The notes below the pieces were generated by a model. The model was given only the letters and a program-made list of their open reading frames with translations. It was not told where the DNA came from and made no database searches. 64,000 bases of DNA from Melioribacter roseus (GTDB lineage Bacteria; Bacteroidota; Ignavibacteria; Ignavibacteriales; Melioribacteraceae): contig DYHH01000004.1 of assembly GCA_020724265.1 (NCBI GenBank), positions 124,001-188,000 on the forward strand, written 5' to 3'. The position numbers were made by a program, and so were the translations under genes. Positions 11,001-19,481 of this stretch are shown one piece after another (within the stretch, counting starts at the first letter, position 1; every line of letters starts with the position of its first letter).

Positions 11001-11178
11001 AGGTGCAGGATTTGAACTAAGAATTAAAATGAATTCTTTCTATTTATTCCCGACAAGTTTATTTTTTAATGCATCCTATTCATTCGATAGATTTACTACA
11101 CGTGTATTGAATGAAGATGTAACTTACGGAAAAGAATGGCAGTTTTACGGCGGTATTCTATTCGATTTCAGTTTATAA
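8098..11178 (+). CDS. Surface protein: gluzincin peptidase domain, TolB-like propeller, C-terminal beta-barrel
   Basis: This 1026-residue exported protein has a signal peptide ending near INAQY. Residues 50-290 look like a gluzincin (MA clan) peptidase: HEFTH at 122-126 and a downstream WFAEGTAQYM segment with a candidate third ligand, Glu182. Residues about 310-600 hold repeated YVSN, KVAFVFQKDG, HIVFDYS and LIFSSDETG strands typical of WD40/TolB-like beta-propellers. From about 640 to the end the sequence becomes strand-rich and aromatic, with FFDFYLGGLTGMRAYPFYAISGNE near 895, as in Omp85/surface-antigen barrels. The protein therefore appears to carry its own outer-membrane anchor instead of a sorting domain. 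Substrate is unknown. It follows the T9SS genes in the same orientation, 44 bp downstream. Confidence 0.75.
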   Translation: MTKLFKTIVILSVLILSINAQYNEYEPDYEWLTIERKNISVHYHPEAERSAMVVAKIAEEIWEPITMLYRYEPDRVHYVIKDIDDYANGATFFFDNKIEIWASSLDFDLRGTHHWLRNVISHEFTHMVQLQAGMKLSRNVPVFYLQFLNYEDKRRPDILYGYPNFIASYPVPSINIPAWFAEGTAQYMRTEFNYDYWDTHRDMILRSYVLDDNMLTWNQMGVFNKSSLGNESVYNSGFALTKYISQKYGEEKIREITEKLGKLSNFTFDAAVHDVLGITGNDLYNEWKSFLQKDYAERIAEVKSNLVVGDTIRSEGFGNFYPVYKEDGKSIIYVSNKNADYFSLSSIFEYNLETKEEKLLVPGIRSTFGLLPGENKILYAKLTDKNPNSISIHDLYTYDLKEKEEKRITYGWRANNPTVSNDGKKVAFVFQKDGTTNLAVSDVDGKNYQVLTHFKNGEQVYNPKFSNDNSHIVFDYSFHHGRDIAKINLDGTGFEFLIQTDSDERNPVYDKEGNLIFSSDETGIFNIYKMNMQTGEIKRLTNVVGGAFMPCVNQNGDIVYAGYISDGYKIFILKSEPNNKVDESKKYTWVYNPPLDTDKPDQNAVIKNVDALKYFNDVDLTGFESRKYSGSFTNLAFYPFIRYDNYNTSNDLTDRIKPGVYVTSNDILNRFGFFAGGAINKRLERDLFLIFDYRDKLPLIYSLGLKPELSIELYSISREAQVDLIFDSLDAANNTVGTDVTYNLFEVDFVVKHRIFKNIEDFEFRYIFSQYVATLGSFIFPNTTYLYPTTNDKYFIGSNFQFKFNFNDYRANVDSDINPVGREIELQYNYEMNRYNNDGEYEIDDGVLKPLYNNYNFHRLELNYKEYIETIKGHTIYARLRAGTIFGPEVPDFFDFYLGGLTGMRAYPFYAISGNEIAWLNLTYRFPLFRNIDTRIGHFYLDKIFLSVHGDIGNAWNGDIPAFDTFKRGAGFELRIKMNSFYLFPTSLFFNASYSFDRFTTRVLNEDVTYGKEWQFYGGILFDFSL

Positions 11179-11190
11179 GAAGGTGTTAAA

Positions 11191-12051
11191 ATGAAAAAAA
11201 TATTTTTGATTCTTCTCGTAACCGGATTATCATTTTCACAAGAGATTAATAACTTTAGTTTTACAGGAAGTTTAACACTTGATTCTAAACTTGTTTTTTT
11301 TGAACAGCAAGAGGAAATTAATCAAGAAACAGTTTATCAGCAGAATAAGAAATCGGCTTTCTTATCATCTATAATGTCTTTAGCATTACCCGGTGCAGGA
11401 CAATTCTATAATCAAGATTATTGGAAAGCTGCAATATTTATAGCAGTGGAAGCAGCGGCTATTACTTTGGGAGTAATATATGACGGTAAGGGAGATGACC
11501 AAACAGTGTTTTATGAAAACTATGCCGACCAGCATTGGAACGTTGTACAATATGCACAATGGACTTATAACAACGCAAGCCGAATAAATCCAAATGTTGA
11601 TCCTACTCAATTTAATTTGTTTGATGGACAAGGGAATTTAAATTGGTCCGAACTAAACCGGCTTGAAAGTGCAATCGGTAAATGGTACTCACATAAATTA
11701 CCCCCTAAAGGGGATCAGCAGTATTATGAGATGATTGGTAAATACCAGCAGTTTAATGCCGGTTGGTCTGATTTTACGGAAGACCCGAATAACCCATATA
11801 CATACGGCGATCCTTTAACGGAAAAATTTCTTTATTATTCTGAGCAGCGAGGTTTAGCAAATGATTATTACAATGTTGCTAAGTGGGCAGTTATAGGAAT
11901 TGTCACAAATCATATTCTAAGCGCTGTTGAAGCAGCATTTGCTACCGGTGCATATAATAGAAGATTGGAAACACAGCTTAATATTAAACGGGAACAAATT
12001 GGTTTTCATACTGAATATTATCCTGAATTTTCAATTAGATTTAACTTTTAA
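11191..12051 (+). CDS. DUF5683-like membrane protein
   Basis: This 286-residue protein has a signal-like N-terminus (MKKIFLILLVTGLSFSQE). A hydrophobic segment at about 64-100 begins SLALPGAGQFYNQDYWKAA, a pattern seen in DUF5683 and similar small membrane proteins in which the GxGQFYN motif precedes a transmembrane helix. A second hydrophobic stretch lies near residue 235 (VAKWAVIGIVTNHILSAVEAAFA). The region between is hydrophilic and rich in Tyr, Trp and Asn. An AAGAAGGTG ribosome-binding site precedes the ATG. It begins 12 bp after the barrel-protease fusion and probably shares its transcript. Function is unknown; the family assignment rests on the GAGQFYN segment only. Confidence 0.55.
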   Translation: MKKIFLILLVTGLSFSQEINNFSFTGSLTLDSKLVFFEQQEEINQETVYQQNKKSAFLSSIMSLALPGAGQFYNQDYWKAAIFIAVEAAAITLGVIYDGKGDDQTVFYENYADQHWNVVQYAQWTYNNASRINPNVDPTQFNLFDGQGNLNWSELNRLESAIGKWYSHKLPPKGDQQYYEMIGKYQQFNAGWSDFTEDPNNPYTYGDPLTEKFLYYSEQRGLANDYYNVAKWAVIGIVTNHILSAVEAAFATGAYNRRLETQLNIKREQIGFHTEYYPEFSIRFNF

Positions 12052-12080
12052 ACTAAACCGCATATCCCTAAATTAGTAAT

Positions 12081-13394
12081 ATGAAAACACCACTTGTTGT
12101 AATTGTTGGTCGCCCTAATGTCGGCAAATCCACTCTTTTCAATCGTTTAACTAAATCGAAAGATGCAATAGTTGACGACATAAGCGGGGTTACGCGCGAC
12201 AGAATTTATGGGGAAGCTGAATGGAACGGAAAAATTTTTCGTGTTATTGATACCGGCGGATACGTTCCGAACTCGGAAGAACTCTTTGAAACTGCAATTC
12301 GTGAACAAGTTGAAATCGGTTTAGCCGAAGCCGATGCTATTTTATTTGTTACCGATGGCAGACTTGGTGTCTCACCTATTGATAACGATATTGCGAAAAT
12401 TCTTCGCACATCATCCAAACCTTCTTTTGTACTTGCTAATAAACTTGATACTCCGCAGCAAGGTATGAACAAAGCTGAATTCTATTCCTTCGGTATGGAG
12501 AATGTTTATGATATTTCTGCATTAAGCGGAAGAAATCTCGGAGATTTTCTTGATGACTTAATTGAACAGTTAAATTTTTCCGATGCAGCTTTTGAAGAAG
12601 ATACTAGGTTACGTTTAGCAATAATTGGAAAGCCGAATGTCGGTAAGTCATCACTTACTAATGCATTGCTTGGTTATGACAGGAGCATTGTAACCGATAT
12701 TCCCGGTACAACAAGAGACAGCATCGATTCTATATTAAAATATTACGGTAAAGAAATTGTTCTTGTTGATACTGCCGGGCTGCGCAGAAAAAGTAAAGTT
12801 CAAGAGAATATTGAATTCTATTCAAATGTTAGAACTTACAGGGCATTATGGGAATCTGATGTCTCGGTAATTTTACTCGATTCCGAATTAGGATTGGAAA
12901 ATCAAGATCAAAAAATAATTCAAGAAGCCGTAAGAAGAAGAAAAGGAATTATTCTTGCAATTAATAAGTGGGATCTGATAGAGAAAGATTCTAAAACGGC
13001 TAAGCATTACGAGGATGAATTAAGAAGTCAACTAGGAACGGCAGATTTTATCCCGATAATATTTATCTCCGCACTAACAAAGCAAAGAATTTATAAATTA
13101 ATAGACATTTCCTTGCAAATTTACGAAGAGAGATCTAAGAAAATTCCAACCCAAGAATTAAACGATATCATTTTAGATGAAGTAAAAAAAACTCCTCCTC
13201 CATCAACTCCCAACGGGAAAGAAATAAAAATCAAATATATCACTCAAGTTGGTGAACATTATCCAATATTTCTTTTCTTTGCAAATGATAATAAATACAT
13301 ACCGGATAGTTATAAACGATTTCTCGAAAAACTAGTCAGAAATAAATTTGGATTCAGCGGAGTTCCTATGACAATTTCGTTTAAGGAAAGTTAA
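12081..13394 (+). CDS. der: Ribosome biogenesis GTPase Der (EngA)
   Basis: Der is an essential GTPase needed for 50S subunit assembly. The 437-residue length is normal, and the two tandem G domains that define the family are both present. Domain one has GRPNVGKST near residue 10, DTGG and a NKLD specificity motif. Domain two has GKPNVGKSS near residue 183, DTAGLRRK and NKWD. The C-terminal KH-like domain ends with GVPMTISFKE, as usual. The start ATG is close to the first strand (MKTPLVVIVG) as expected for Der. It is 29 bp after the preceding membrane-protein gene in the same orientation. Confidence 0.97.
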   Translation: MKTPLVVIVGRPNVGKSTLFNRLTKSKDAIVDDISGVTRDRIYGEAEWNGKIFRVIDTGGYVPNSEELFETAIREQVEIGLAEADAILFVTDGRLGVSPIDNDIAKILRTSSKPSFVLANKLDTPQQGMNKAEFYSFGMENVYDISALSGRNLGDFLDDLIEQLNFSDAAFEEDTRLRLAIIGKPNVGKSSLTNALLGYDRSIVTDIPGTTRDSIDSILKYYGKEIVLVDTAGLRRKSKVQENIEFYSNVRTYRALWESDVSVILLDSELGLENQDQKIIQEAVRRRKGIILAINKWDLIEKDSKTAKHYEDELRSQLGTADFIPIIFISALTKQRIYKLIDISLQIYEERSKKIPTQELNDIILDEVKKTPPPSTPNGKEIKIKYITQVGEHYPIFLFFANDNKYIPDSYKRFLEKLVRNKFGFSGVPMTISFKES

Positions 13395-13471
13395 TCTAAT
13401 ATTCTTACCAAAAGACAACTTTATTTCAAAAAGCTTATATTATCCCTCAAAACAAAATTATTCTTTGTTAA

Positions 13472-14818
13472 ATGAGAAAACAGGAAATTATAGTAGTAGG
13501 GGGTAATGCTGCCGGACCAAGTGCCGCGGCTAAAGCAAAAAGGGAAAATCCATCCGCTAATGTTAAATTATTTGAAGCAGGTCCTTACATTTCCACAGGA
13601 ACTTGCGAGCTGCCTTATTTATTCAGTGGTGTTATTGATGATTATAAAAAATTGGTTTTCTTTTCGCCTGAAGAATTTTATGAAGAGAAAAAAGTATCGG
13701 TTTATACAAATCATTTCGTGGAATCCATTAATAATAGAGAAAAGAAAATTTTTGTTGTCAATAGAAATGATAACTCTAAAATTGACATCCCGTATGATAA
13801 ATTAATTTTAACCACCGGTTCAAAAGCTAAAATACCTAAAAATTTAATAGGTATAAAAAACTTATTTACTTTAAAGAACGTATCCGATTTTTTATCAATT
13901 AAAAAGTATCTCGATTCTAACAATGTTAGAAATATTATAATCCTTGGAGCCGGTTATATTGGCATCGAAACAGCAGAAAATCTCAGAGCAATGAATTATA
14001 ATGTTATTCTTGTTGAGAAAGCCGAATTACCCATGCCTTCAAGTGAAAAAGAAATATCTTCTTTGGTTAAAGATAGAATAGAAAAGGAAGACATTGAACT
14101 TCATCTTCAGTTTATCGATATGAAGTTTAATATTCGTGATGAAAAAATTTATTCCGTAAATCTTGACGGAAGATTAATAGATACTTGTATGATAATCAGT
14201 TCAATAGGTGTAGAACCAAACTCTCAACTTGCCATTTCTTCAAATCTGGCTGTCGGAAAATTTAAGGGTATTAAAGTTGACGGTAAATTAAGAACATCAG
14301 ACACAAACATATATGCTGCAGGGGATTGTATAGAAATTAAAAATGCAGTAACAAATCAACATGATTATATACCTTTAGCAACATTTGCTCATACACAAGG
14401 GCACATAGCCGGTTCGAATGCAGCCGGCGGTAATCAATTCTATGATGCCGTTGTGAAAAATGTTGCTGTTAAAATTTTTGATAATGTTTTAGTGTCTGTG
14501 GGTGTTTCGTCAAAACAAGCGAATCAATCAGGATTTCACACCAAATCCGTAGATGCTGTAATTCCGAACCTGGTTAAAGTAATGCCGGGAAGCTCGAACA
14601 CGTATGGTAAGATAATTTATGAACAAGGTACTAACAGAATTTTAGGTGCCGAATTTTTCGGCAAGTCGGAAGTAATTGGTTACGGAGACTTGATCTCCGC
14701 CTTGATATCAAAAAAAGAAAACATAGATTTCTTAGAAAAAATAAATTATAACTACACACCTCCCAATTCACCATTTATAAATATCTTATCAGTACTTGGA
14801 AGGAAGGCGAAAAAATAA
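13472..14818 (+). CDS. CoA-disulfide reductase-like FAD-dependent pyridine nucleotide-disulfide oxidoreductase
   Basis: This 448-residue flavoprotein has an FAD-binding GGNAAGPSAAAKA motif at the N-terminus, a second Rossmann motif (ILGAGYIGIETAENL, near residue 155) for NAD(P)H, and the late FAD motif NIYAAGDC. A single Cys at residue 45 in TGTCELPYL matches the position of the one redox cysteine of CoA-disulfide reductases and NADH oxidase/peroxidases, rather than the CxxxxC of lipoamide dehydrogenases. A C-terminal dimerisation domain follows. It probably reduces CoA disulfide, another low-molecular-weight disulfide, or a persulfide; the substrate cannot be told from sequence. Its stop overlaps the upp start by one base (TAATG), implying translational coupling. 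Confidence 0.8.
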   Translation: MRKQEIIVVGGNAAGPSAAAKAKRENPSANVKLFEAGPYISTGTCELPYLFSGVIDDYKKLVFFSPEEFYEEKKVSVYTNHFVESINNREKKIFVVNRNDNSKIDIPYDKLILTTGSKAKIPKNLIGIKNLFTLKNVSDFLSIKKYLDSNNVRNIIILGAGYIGIETAENLRAMNYNVILVEKAELPMPSSEKEISSLVKDRIEKEDIELHLQFIDMKFNIRDEKIYSVNLDGRLIDTCMIISSIGVEPNSQLAISSNLAVGKFKGIKVDGKLRTSDTNIYAAGDCIEIKNAVTNQHDYIPLATFAHTQGHIAGSNAAGGNQFYDAVVKNVAVKIFDNVLVSVGVSSKQANQSGFHTKSVDAVIPNLVKVMPGSSNTYGKIIYEQGTNRILGAEFFGKSEVIGYGDLISALISKKENIDFLEKINYNYTPPNSPFINILSVLGRKAKK

Positions 14819-15444
14819 TGGAAAATCTTACAGTAGTAGAAAATCCTTTAGTATTAAGAGATATCACAATTTTAAGAAACAAACTTACCGAAGAATACGA
14901 TTTTCGTTTAGCATTAAAAAGAATATCCTATGCATTAGTAAATGAAATTTCCAAAGATTTTCTCTTGGATGAAATTGAAGTTGAAACTCCGCTTGAGACG
15001 ACAAACGGGTATAAAATCAAACATCCGATAGTTCTAATACCTGTTTTAAGAGCCGGGTTGAGTATGGTTAGCGCTTTTATCGAAATGATACCTCATGCAA
15101 AAGTCGGACATATTGGATTACAGAGAGATGAAGAAACCTTAAAGCCGGTCGATTACTATTACAAAACTCCAAAAAATCTTGATGTATCGAAAGTAATTGT
15201 ACTTGATCCGATGCTTGCAACCGGCGGCAGTGCTTCTGCTGCAATTTCTTTTCTAAAGGAAAGGGGAGCAAAAGACTGCATTCTTGCTTGTTTAATTTGT
15301 GCTCCGGAAGGTGTTAAAAAAATGGCTGAAGATCATCCGAAAGTGAAAGTCTTTACTTCCGCTTTTGATAGAGAATTAAATTCAGTCGGTTATATATTAC
15401 CGGGATTAGGAGATGCGGGAGATAGAACATTTGGTACGTTATAA
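14818..15444 (+). CDS. upp: Uracil phosphoribosyltransferase
   Basis: Upp converts uracil and PRPP to UMP in pyrimidine salvage. The protein is 208 residues, the normal length. It shows the type I phosphoribosyltransferase PRPP loop VIVLDPMLATGGSASAA (near residue 126), the conserved IPVLRAGLSMV segment, and the uracil-binding C-terminus GYILPGLGDAGDRTFGT. It starts on the stop codon of the preceding flavoprotein gene (one-base overlap). Its 3' end may overlap the next gene by 32 bp, depending on that gene's start. Confidence 0.97.
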   Translation: MENLTVVENPLVLRDITILRNKLTEEYDFRLALKRISYALVNEISKDFLLDEIEVETPLETTNGYKIKHPIVLIPVLRAGLSMVSAFIEMIPHAKVGHIGLQRDEETLKPVDYYYKTPKNLDVSKVIVLDPMLATGGSASAAISFLKERGAKDCILACLICAPEGVKKMAEDHPKVKVFTSAFDRELNSVGYILPGLGDAGDRTFGTL

Positions 15445-16459
15445 CTTATTATTAATATTAGTCTTATCACTTTCACTTAAAGCTGAATTACCGGCAAATT
15501 TGGAAAGTGTTCCCAAGATTTTTTCAGGATTAAGTAATATTCTTAATGAAGATTATGACCTTGCAAAGAAAAATCTGGATTTTTTCCGGGAAAAAAATCC
15601 AAATACACCTTTTGGCGATATATTATTCGCGGGAGCATTAATATTCGAAAGGGAGCATAAACATGATTTTCTTGAAGCGAAACAAATTGACTCCTTGCTG
15701 TATATAGCTCAAGATTCTTGTGAAGCGTTAATTAATCGGGATCCCGATGATTTTTGGAATAACTATTTACTTGCTCTCACAAAAACTTATCAAACTTATT
15801 GGAAGTTATTCAAATCAAATTATTTGGATGGATTTGCCGACGGATTTTATGCTTTAAATTATTTCGAAAAATGTCTTCAAATTGATTCTACATTTGCCGA
15901 GGCAAAAGTCGTTATTGGAAATTATCAATATTGGAGCAGTGTAAAAACTGCTCCTTTACATTGGCTGCCTTTTATTGAGGATAGAAGAGAAGCCGGATTA
16001 TCCAACTTAGAATTAGCATTAACCGAAAAATTTCTTCACCGTGATTTTGCATTGTTATCTCTTTCTAACGCTTATATAAATGAAAAAAGATATCTTGCAG
16101 CTCAAAAAATAGCCTCCGATCTGCTTAAGAAATATCCCAACAGTTCTAAAATAAAATCAATATTAGCTAAAACGTACATCCATATAGAACCCCGCAAGGC
16201 GATTCAGTTGTATAAGGAGTTAATTAAAAAGTATGAAAAAGAAAATTTGGAGAATCCTTATAAATTAATTGAGTTGAAAATCCGCTTAGCAAATGTTTTT
16301 TATCAAAACGAAATGAATAATGAAGTGCTGCTTTTATGTGATGAAGTTTTGAATATGTCAAAAATTGATGAACAATACCACTTCAGTGTTCTGCCTCTTA
16401 TAAAAGATATGGTGGAACTTTGTGATTCAATTAAAATTGAAGAAAAAGAAGTGGATTAA
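15413..16459 (+). CDS. TPR-like exported protein of unknown function
   Basis: This protein of up to 348 residues is helical and has tetratricopeptide-like repeats (for example EKCLQIDSTFAEAKVVIGNY and AAQKIASDLLKKYPNSSKIKS). It begins with a hydrophobic stretch YNLLLILVLSLSLKAELP that looks like a signal peptide. The most upstream ATG (15413) lies inside upp. An in-frame TTG at 15431 would give a cleaner signal peptide and a smaller overlap. No lipobox is seen. Function is not recognised; TPR proteins usually mediate protein contacts. The overlap with upp suggests cotranscription. Confidence 0.7.
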   Translation: MREIEHLVRYNLLLILVLSLSLKAELPANLESVPKIFSGLSNILNEDYDLAKKNLDFFREKNPNTPFGDILFAGALIFEREHKHDFLEAKQIDSLLYIAQDSCEALINRDPDDFWNNYLLALTKTYQTYWKLFKSNYLDGFADGFYALNYFEKCLQIDSTFAEAKVVIGNYQYWSSVKTAPLHWLPFIEDRREAGLSNLELALTEKFLHRDFALLSLSNAYINEKRYLAAQKIASDLLKKYPNSSKIKSILAKTYIHIEPRKAIQLYKELIKKYEKENLENPYKLIELKIRLANVFYQNEMNNEVLLLCDEVLNMSKIDEQYHFSVLPLIKDMVELCDSIKIEEKEVD

Positions 16460-16503
16460 AAAAAATATTGATTTTGTGAAAAATTTAGAATATTAATACA
16501 ACC

Positions 16504-18684
16504 ATGGAATCAGCAGTTACCGGAATAAAACATCAAAAAATGCTTGAAGACCTTCTCGAGGCATGTAAGGTAAATCTTCCGACAGTTAACGAGAATTTAA
16601 TTTCAAAAGCATTTCAATTAAGCTACGAATCGCATAAGAATAATTTTAGGGCTTCCGGTGAACCATATTTTTACCATCCTTATCAAGTGGCTATGGTTGT
16701 TGCTAAAGAAATCCCGTTAGATGATGTGTCAGTAGTTAGTGCTCTTTTACATGATGTTGTAGAAGATACTGAGATTGGTTTACAGTTCGTTGCAAAAGAA
16801 TTCGGAAAAGAAGTTGCTGATATTGTTGACGGTGTTACAAAAATAGGGGGTGTTTTTAAGGGGCAGGATATATCACAAGCCGAAAACTATAGGAAACTTC
16901 TTCTTTCTATGGTCAAAGATGTTCGTGTTATTCTTGTAAAATTTGCAGATAGACTTCACAACATACGTACATTGGAATTTGTTCATCCTCAAAAACAAAG
17001 AAGAATTGCCAAAGAAACACTTGAAATTTATGCTCCGTTTGCTCACCGTTTCGGTTTAGGACGGGTTAAGTGGGAACTGGAGGATCAAGCTTTTAAGTAT
17101 CTTAACAAAGAAGCATATACCGATATTGCAAAAAATATAAAAGAAAAACGCAAAGAAAGAGAAGGTTATATTGCAAAATTTGCAAAACCGATTGAAGAAA
17201 AACTTAAAGCTCATAACCTTAAATTTACTCTTGAAGGCAGACCTAAACATCTTTATAGTATTTACAAAAAGATGATTAACCAGCAAAAATCTCTTGATGA
17301 AATTTATGATTTGTTTGCCGTTAGAATTATTCTGGAAAGCGAAGACCCAAACCAATGTTATTATGTACTTGGAATTATTAACCAACATTATAAACCAATA
17401 CAGGATCGCTTTAAAGATTTTATCTCGATTCCCAAGAAAAACAATTACCAATCAATTCATAATACGGTAATTGGTCCGGATGGCAGATTAGTTGAGATTC
17501 AAATAAGAACAAGAAAAATGCATGAGATTGCTGAAAAAGGTGTGGCGGCTCATTGGAAGTATAAAGAAGATCTTGTTTCAAGTGATACCGAACTTGAAGA
17601 TTGGGTAAATTGGGTTCGAGATATTTTTGAAAATTCGACTAAAGATGAAGCAACAAAAGAAATTCTTGCTTCATTTAAACTGAATCTCTATCAAGATGAG
17701 ATTTATATTTTTACACCAAAAGGTGAGCTTAAAAGATTACCCCTCAATTCTACCCCTGTAGATTTTGCATACGAAATACACACAAAAGTTGGAAATCATT
17801 GTATCGGCGCTAAGGTAAACGGTAAAATAGTCCCGTTAGATACAAGACTGCATTCCGGTGATCAAGTAGAAATTATCACATCGAAAAATCAACATCCGAA
17901 TAAAAGTTGGCTGCAGTTTGTACAAACTCACAAGTCTAAATCAGCCGTAAGAAGATACTTAAACAGGGAAGAAGATAAATTAGTAGAACAAGGAAAAGAT
18001 ATTTGGGATAAGAAAGCTAAGAAATTCAAAAAAAATCTTTCTATTGATGAAATTAACAAACTTTCTCACAAGCTAAGATATGATAACCCACGTCAATTAT
18101 TTAAGGATGTTGCAATTGGTAAAATTGATCCCGAAGAAGTATTAAACCCGGTAAAGGAAATTCAAGAAGAAGAATCAAATGAATTGGTATTTGATTCTTT
18201 TGTAGAACAGGCAAGAAATATTTCCGGCGGAAAGATTGTTGTTGAAGGTGAACATAAGGGAATTCAGCATACATACGCAAAATGCTGTAACCCTATCCCC
18301 GGTGATCCGATTATCGGTTTCATTACTACCGGTGAAGGAATAAAAATTCACCGGAAAGATTGTATAAATATTGTTCAGATGTCCAAAACACAACCAGATA
18401 GACTTGTACCTGTAAACTGGCCGAGAACAAACGGATCAATGTTCGTAGCCGGTATCGATATTCATGGTGAGGATGTGCCGGGTGTATTAAAAGATATTTC
18501 AAATATTATTACTACATATAAAAATACAAACATTAAATCCGTAAACATTTCAACAGGTGATTCGATGTTCCATGGTACAATTTCTGTTTTCGTATCCGAC
18601 CTTGAGCATCTCAATAAACTTATTGAAAGATTGAAAAAAAATCGCGGTGTTTATTCAGTTGAACGGTTTGATGTAAGTAATTGA
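16504..18684 (+). CDS. Bifunctional (p)ppGpp synthetase/hydrolase (Rel/SpoT family)
   Basis: This 726-residue, full-length long RSH protein controls the stringent-response alarmone. The hydrolase HD domain is intact (HPYQVA, then LLHDVVEDTE near residue 83, and KFADRLHNIRTL). The synthetase domain has DLFAVRIIL, the YQSIHNTV segment and an EIQIRT motif, so both activities are predicted. The C-terminal half has the TGS domain (YIFTPKGELKRLP), a helical region, the conserved cysteine region KCCNPIPGD...HRKDC, and a terminal ACT domain (GIDIHGEDVPGVLKDISNII). No catalytic signature is missing. ruvX starts 7 bp downstream, suggesting a joint transcript. Confidence 0.95.
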   Translation: MESAVTGIKHQKMLEDLLEACKVNLPTVNENLISKAFQLSYESHKNNFRASGEPYFYHPYQVAMVVAKEIPLDDVSVVSALLHDVVEDTEIGLQFVAKEFGKEVADIVDGVTKIGGVFKGQDISQAENYRKLLLSMVKDVRVILVKFADRLHNIRTLEFVHPQKQRRIAKETLEIYAPFAHRFGLGRVKWELEDQAFKYLNKEAYTDIAKNIKEKRKEREGYIAKFAKPIEEKLKAHNLKFTLEGRPKHLYSIYKKMINQQKSLDEIYDLFAVRIILESEDPNQCYYVLGIINQHYKPIQDRFKDFISIPKKNNYQSIHNTVIGPDGRLVEIQIRTRKMHEIAEKGVAAHWKYKEDLVSSDTELEDWVNWVRDIFENSTKDEATKEILASFKLNLYQDEIYIFTPKGELKRLPLNSTPVDFAYEIHTKVGNHCIGAKVNGKIVPLDTRLHSGDQVEIITSKNQHPNKSWLQFVQTHKSKSAVRRYLNREEDKLVEQGKDIWDKKAKKFKKNLSIDEINKLSHKLRYDNPRQLFKDVAIGKIDPEEVLNPVKEIQEEESNELVFDSFVEQARNISGGKIVVEGEHKGIQHTYAKCCNPIPGDPIIGFITTGEGIKIHRKDCINIVQMSKTQPDRLVPVNWPRTNGSMFVAGIDIHGEDVPGVLKDISNIITTYKNTNIKSVNISTGDSMFHGTISVFVSDLEHLNKLIERLKKNRGVYSVERFDVSN

Positions 18685-18691
18685 AAAAATT

Positions 18692-19111
18692 GTGGAAGAA
18701 GAAAGAATACTTGCAATAGATTTCGGTACTAAAAGGATTGGTTTGGCAATTACTGACCCGCTTAAAATGTTTGCCATTCCATTTGATACATTACCTAACA
18801 ACACTTCAACAATAACTGAAATTATAAAAATCATCAATGAAAAAAACGTAAAGCAAATCATTCTCGGTTACCCGGTAAAAGAAAGTGGTGAAGAAACTTC
18901 AATTTCTCCTTTAATAAATAGGTTCAAAAAAGAATTAGAAAACAAAACCGGTATTCAAATTCAATTGGTTGATGAAAGATATTCTTCCGATATTGCATCT
19001 AAGAGAATATTAGAGTCAGTAAAATCAAAAAAGAAAAGACGCGATAAATCATTAATAGATAAAAATGCCGCTGCGGTTATCTTAGAAGATTATCTGAATT
19101 CTATCGGATAA
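18692..19111 (+). CDS. ruvX: Putative pre-16S rRNA nuclease / Holliday junction resolvase-like RuvX (YqgF)
   Basis: The protein is 139 residues with the RNase H-like YqgF fold. The first acidic strand is LAIDFGTKRIGLA at the N-terminus, followed by the conserved IILGYPVKESGEE, LVDERYSSDIASKRI and DKNAAAVILEDYL segments. The family acts in 16S rRNA 5'-end maturation, and a resolvase role has been proposed. The start is a GTG at 18692, 7 bp after the Rel stop; it puts the first strand at the expected distance from the N-terminus and no in-frame ATG precedes that strand. The BMC promoter begins 16 bp after its stop. Confidence 0.92.
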   Translation: MEEERILAIDFGTKRIGLAITDPLKMFAIPFDTLPNNTSTITEIIKIINEKNVKQIILGYPVKESGEETSISPLINRFKKELENKTGIQIQLVDERYSSDIASKRILESVKSKKKRRDKSLIDKNAAAVILEDYLNSIG

Positions 19112-19127
19112 ATAAATCAAAATATAA

Positions 19128-19156
19128 TTGACATTTTTGCCCTTATAAGCTATTTT
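19128..19156 (+). promoter_or_regulatory. Promoter of the BMC shell gene pair
   Basis: A TTGACA hexamer (19128-19133), a 17-bp spacer and TATTTT (19151-19156) match the sigma-70 pattern, with an exact -35 box. The TATTTTCG at the -10 position is also one base from the Bacteroidota TAnnTTTG element. The site lies in the 80-bp gap between ruvX and the first shell gene and would give a short leader of roughly 30 bases carrying a GGGAG ribosome-binding site (19180-19184). Confidence 0.6.
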
Positions 19157-19191
19157 CGATATAAAATAAACCATTAATTGGGAGCACATCA

Positions 19192-19473
19192 ATGACATTA
19201 GACGCATTAGGAATGATTGAAACCAAAGGATTAGTCGGAGCAATAGAAGCTGCCGATGCCATGGTTAAAGCAGCAAAAGTTGAATTAATCGGAAAAGAAA
19301 CCATCGGTGGCGGATATGTTACCGTTATGGTTAGAGGTGATGTTGGTGCAGTAAAAGCCGCTACTGATTCAGGCGCTGCTGCTGCTCAGAGAGTTGGAGA
19401 ATTGGTTTCAGTTCACGTCATCCCTCGCCCTCATTCTGATGTTGAACTTATTATACCAAAACGATCAAAGTAA
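19192..19473 (+). CDS. BMC-H microcompartment shell protein (PduA/EutM type)
   Basis: This 93-residue protein is a single BMC domain that forms hexamers tiling the facets of a bacterial microcompartment shell. Family signatures are clear: [19 protein letters not shown] at residues 6-24, the pore loop region IGGGYV near residue 43, [19 protein letters not shown], and [12 protein letters not shown]. The glycine-rich pore loop suggests a narrow hydrophilic pore of the PduA kind. GGGAG 8 bases before the ATG supports the start. It is the first gene of a two-gene unit; the second shell gene starts 8 bp downstream. No enzyme, BMC-T or BMC-P gene is adjacent. Confidence 0.95.
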   Translation: MTLDALGMIETKGLVGAIEAADAMVKAAKVELIGKETIGGGYVTVMVRGDVGAVKAATDSGAAAAQRVGELVSVHVIPRPHSDVELIIPKRSK

Positions 19474-19481
19474 AATAAACC

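Noticed and set aside
17056-17451. 131-codon open frame on the minus strand inside the Rel gene
   Set aside because: It is antisense to a fully supported coding region, is low in complexity (many F, I and N) and has no family resemblance.
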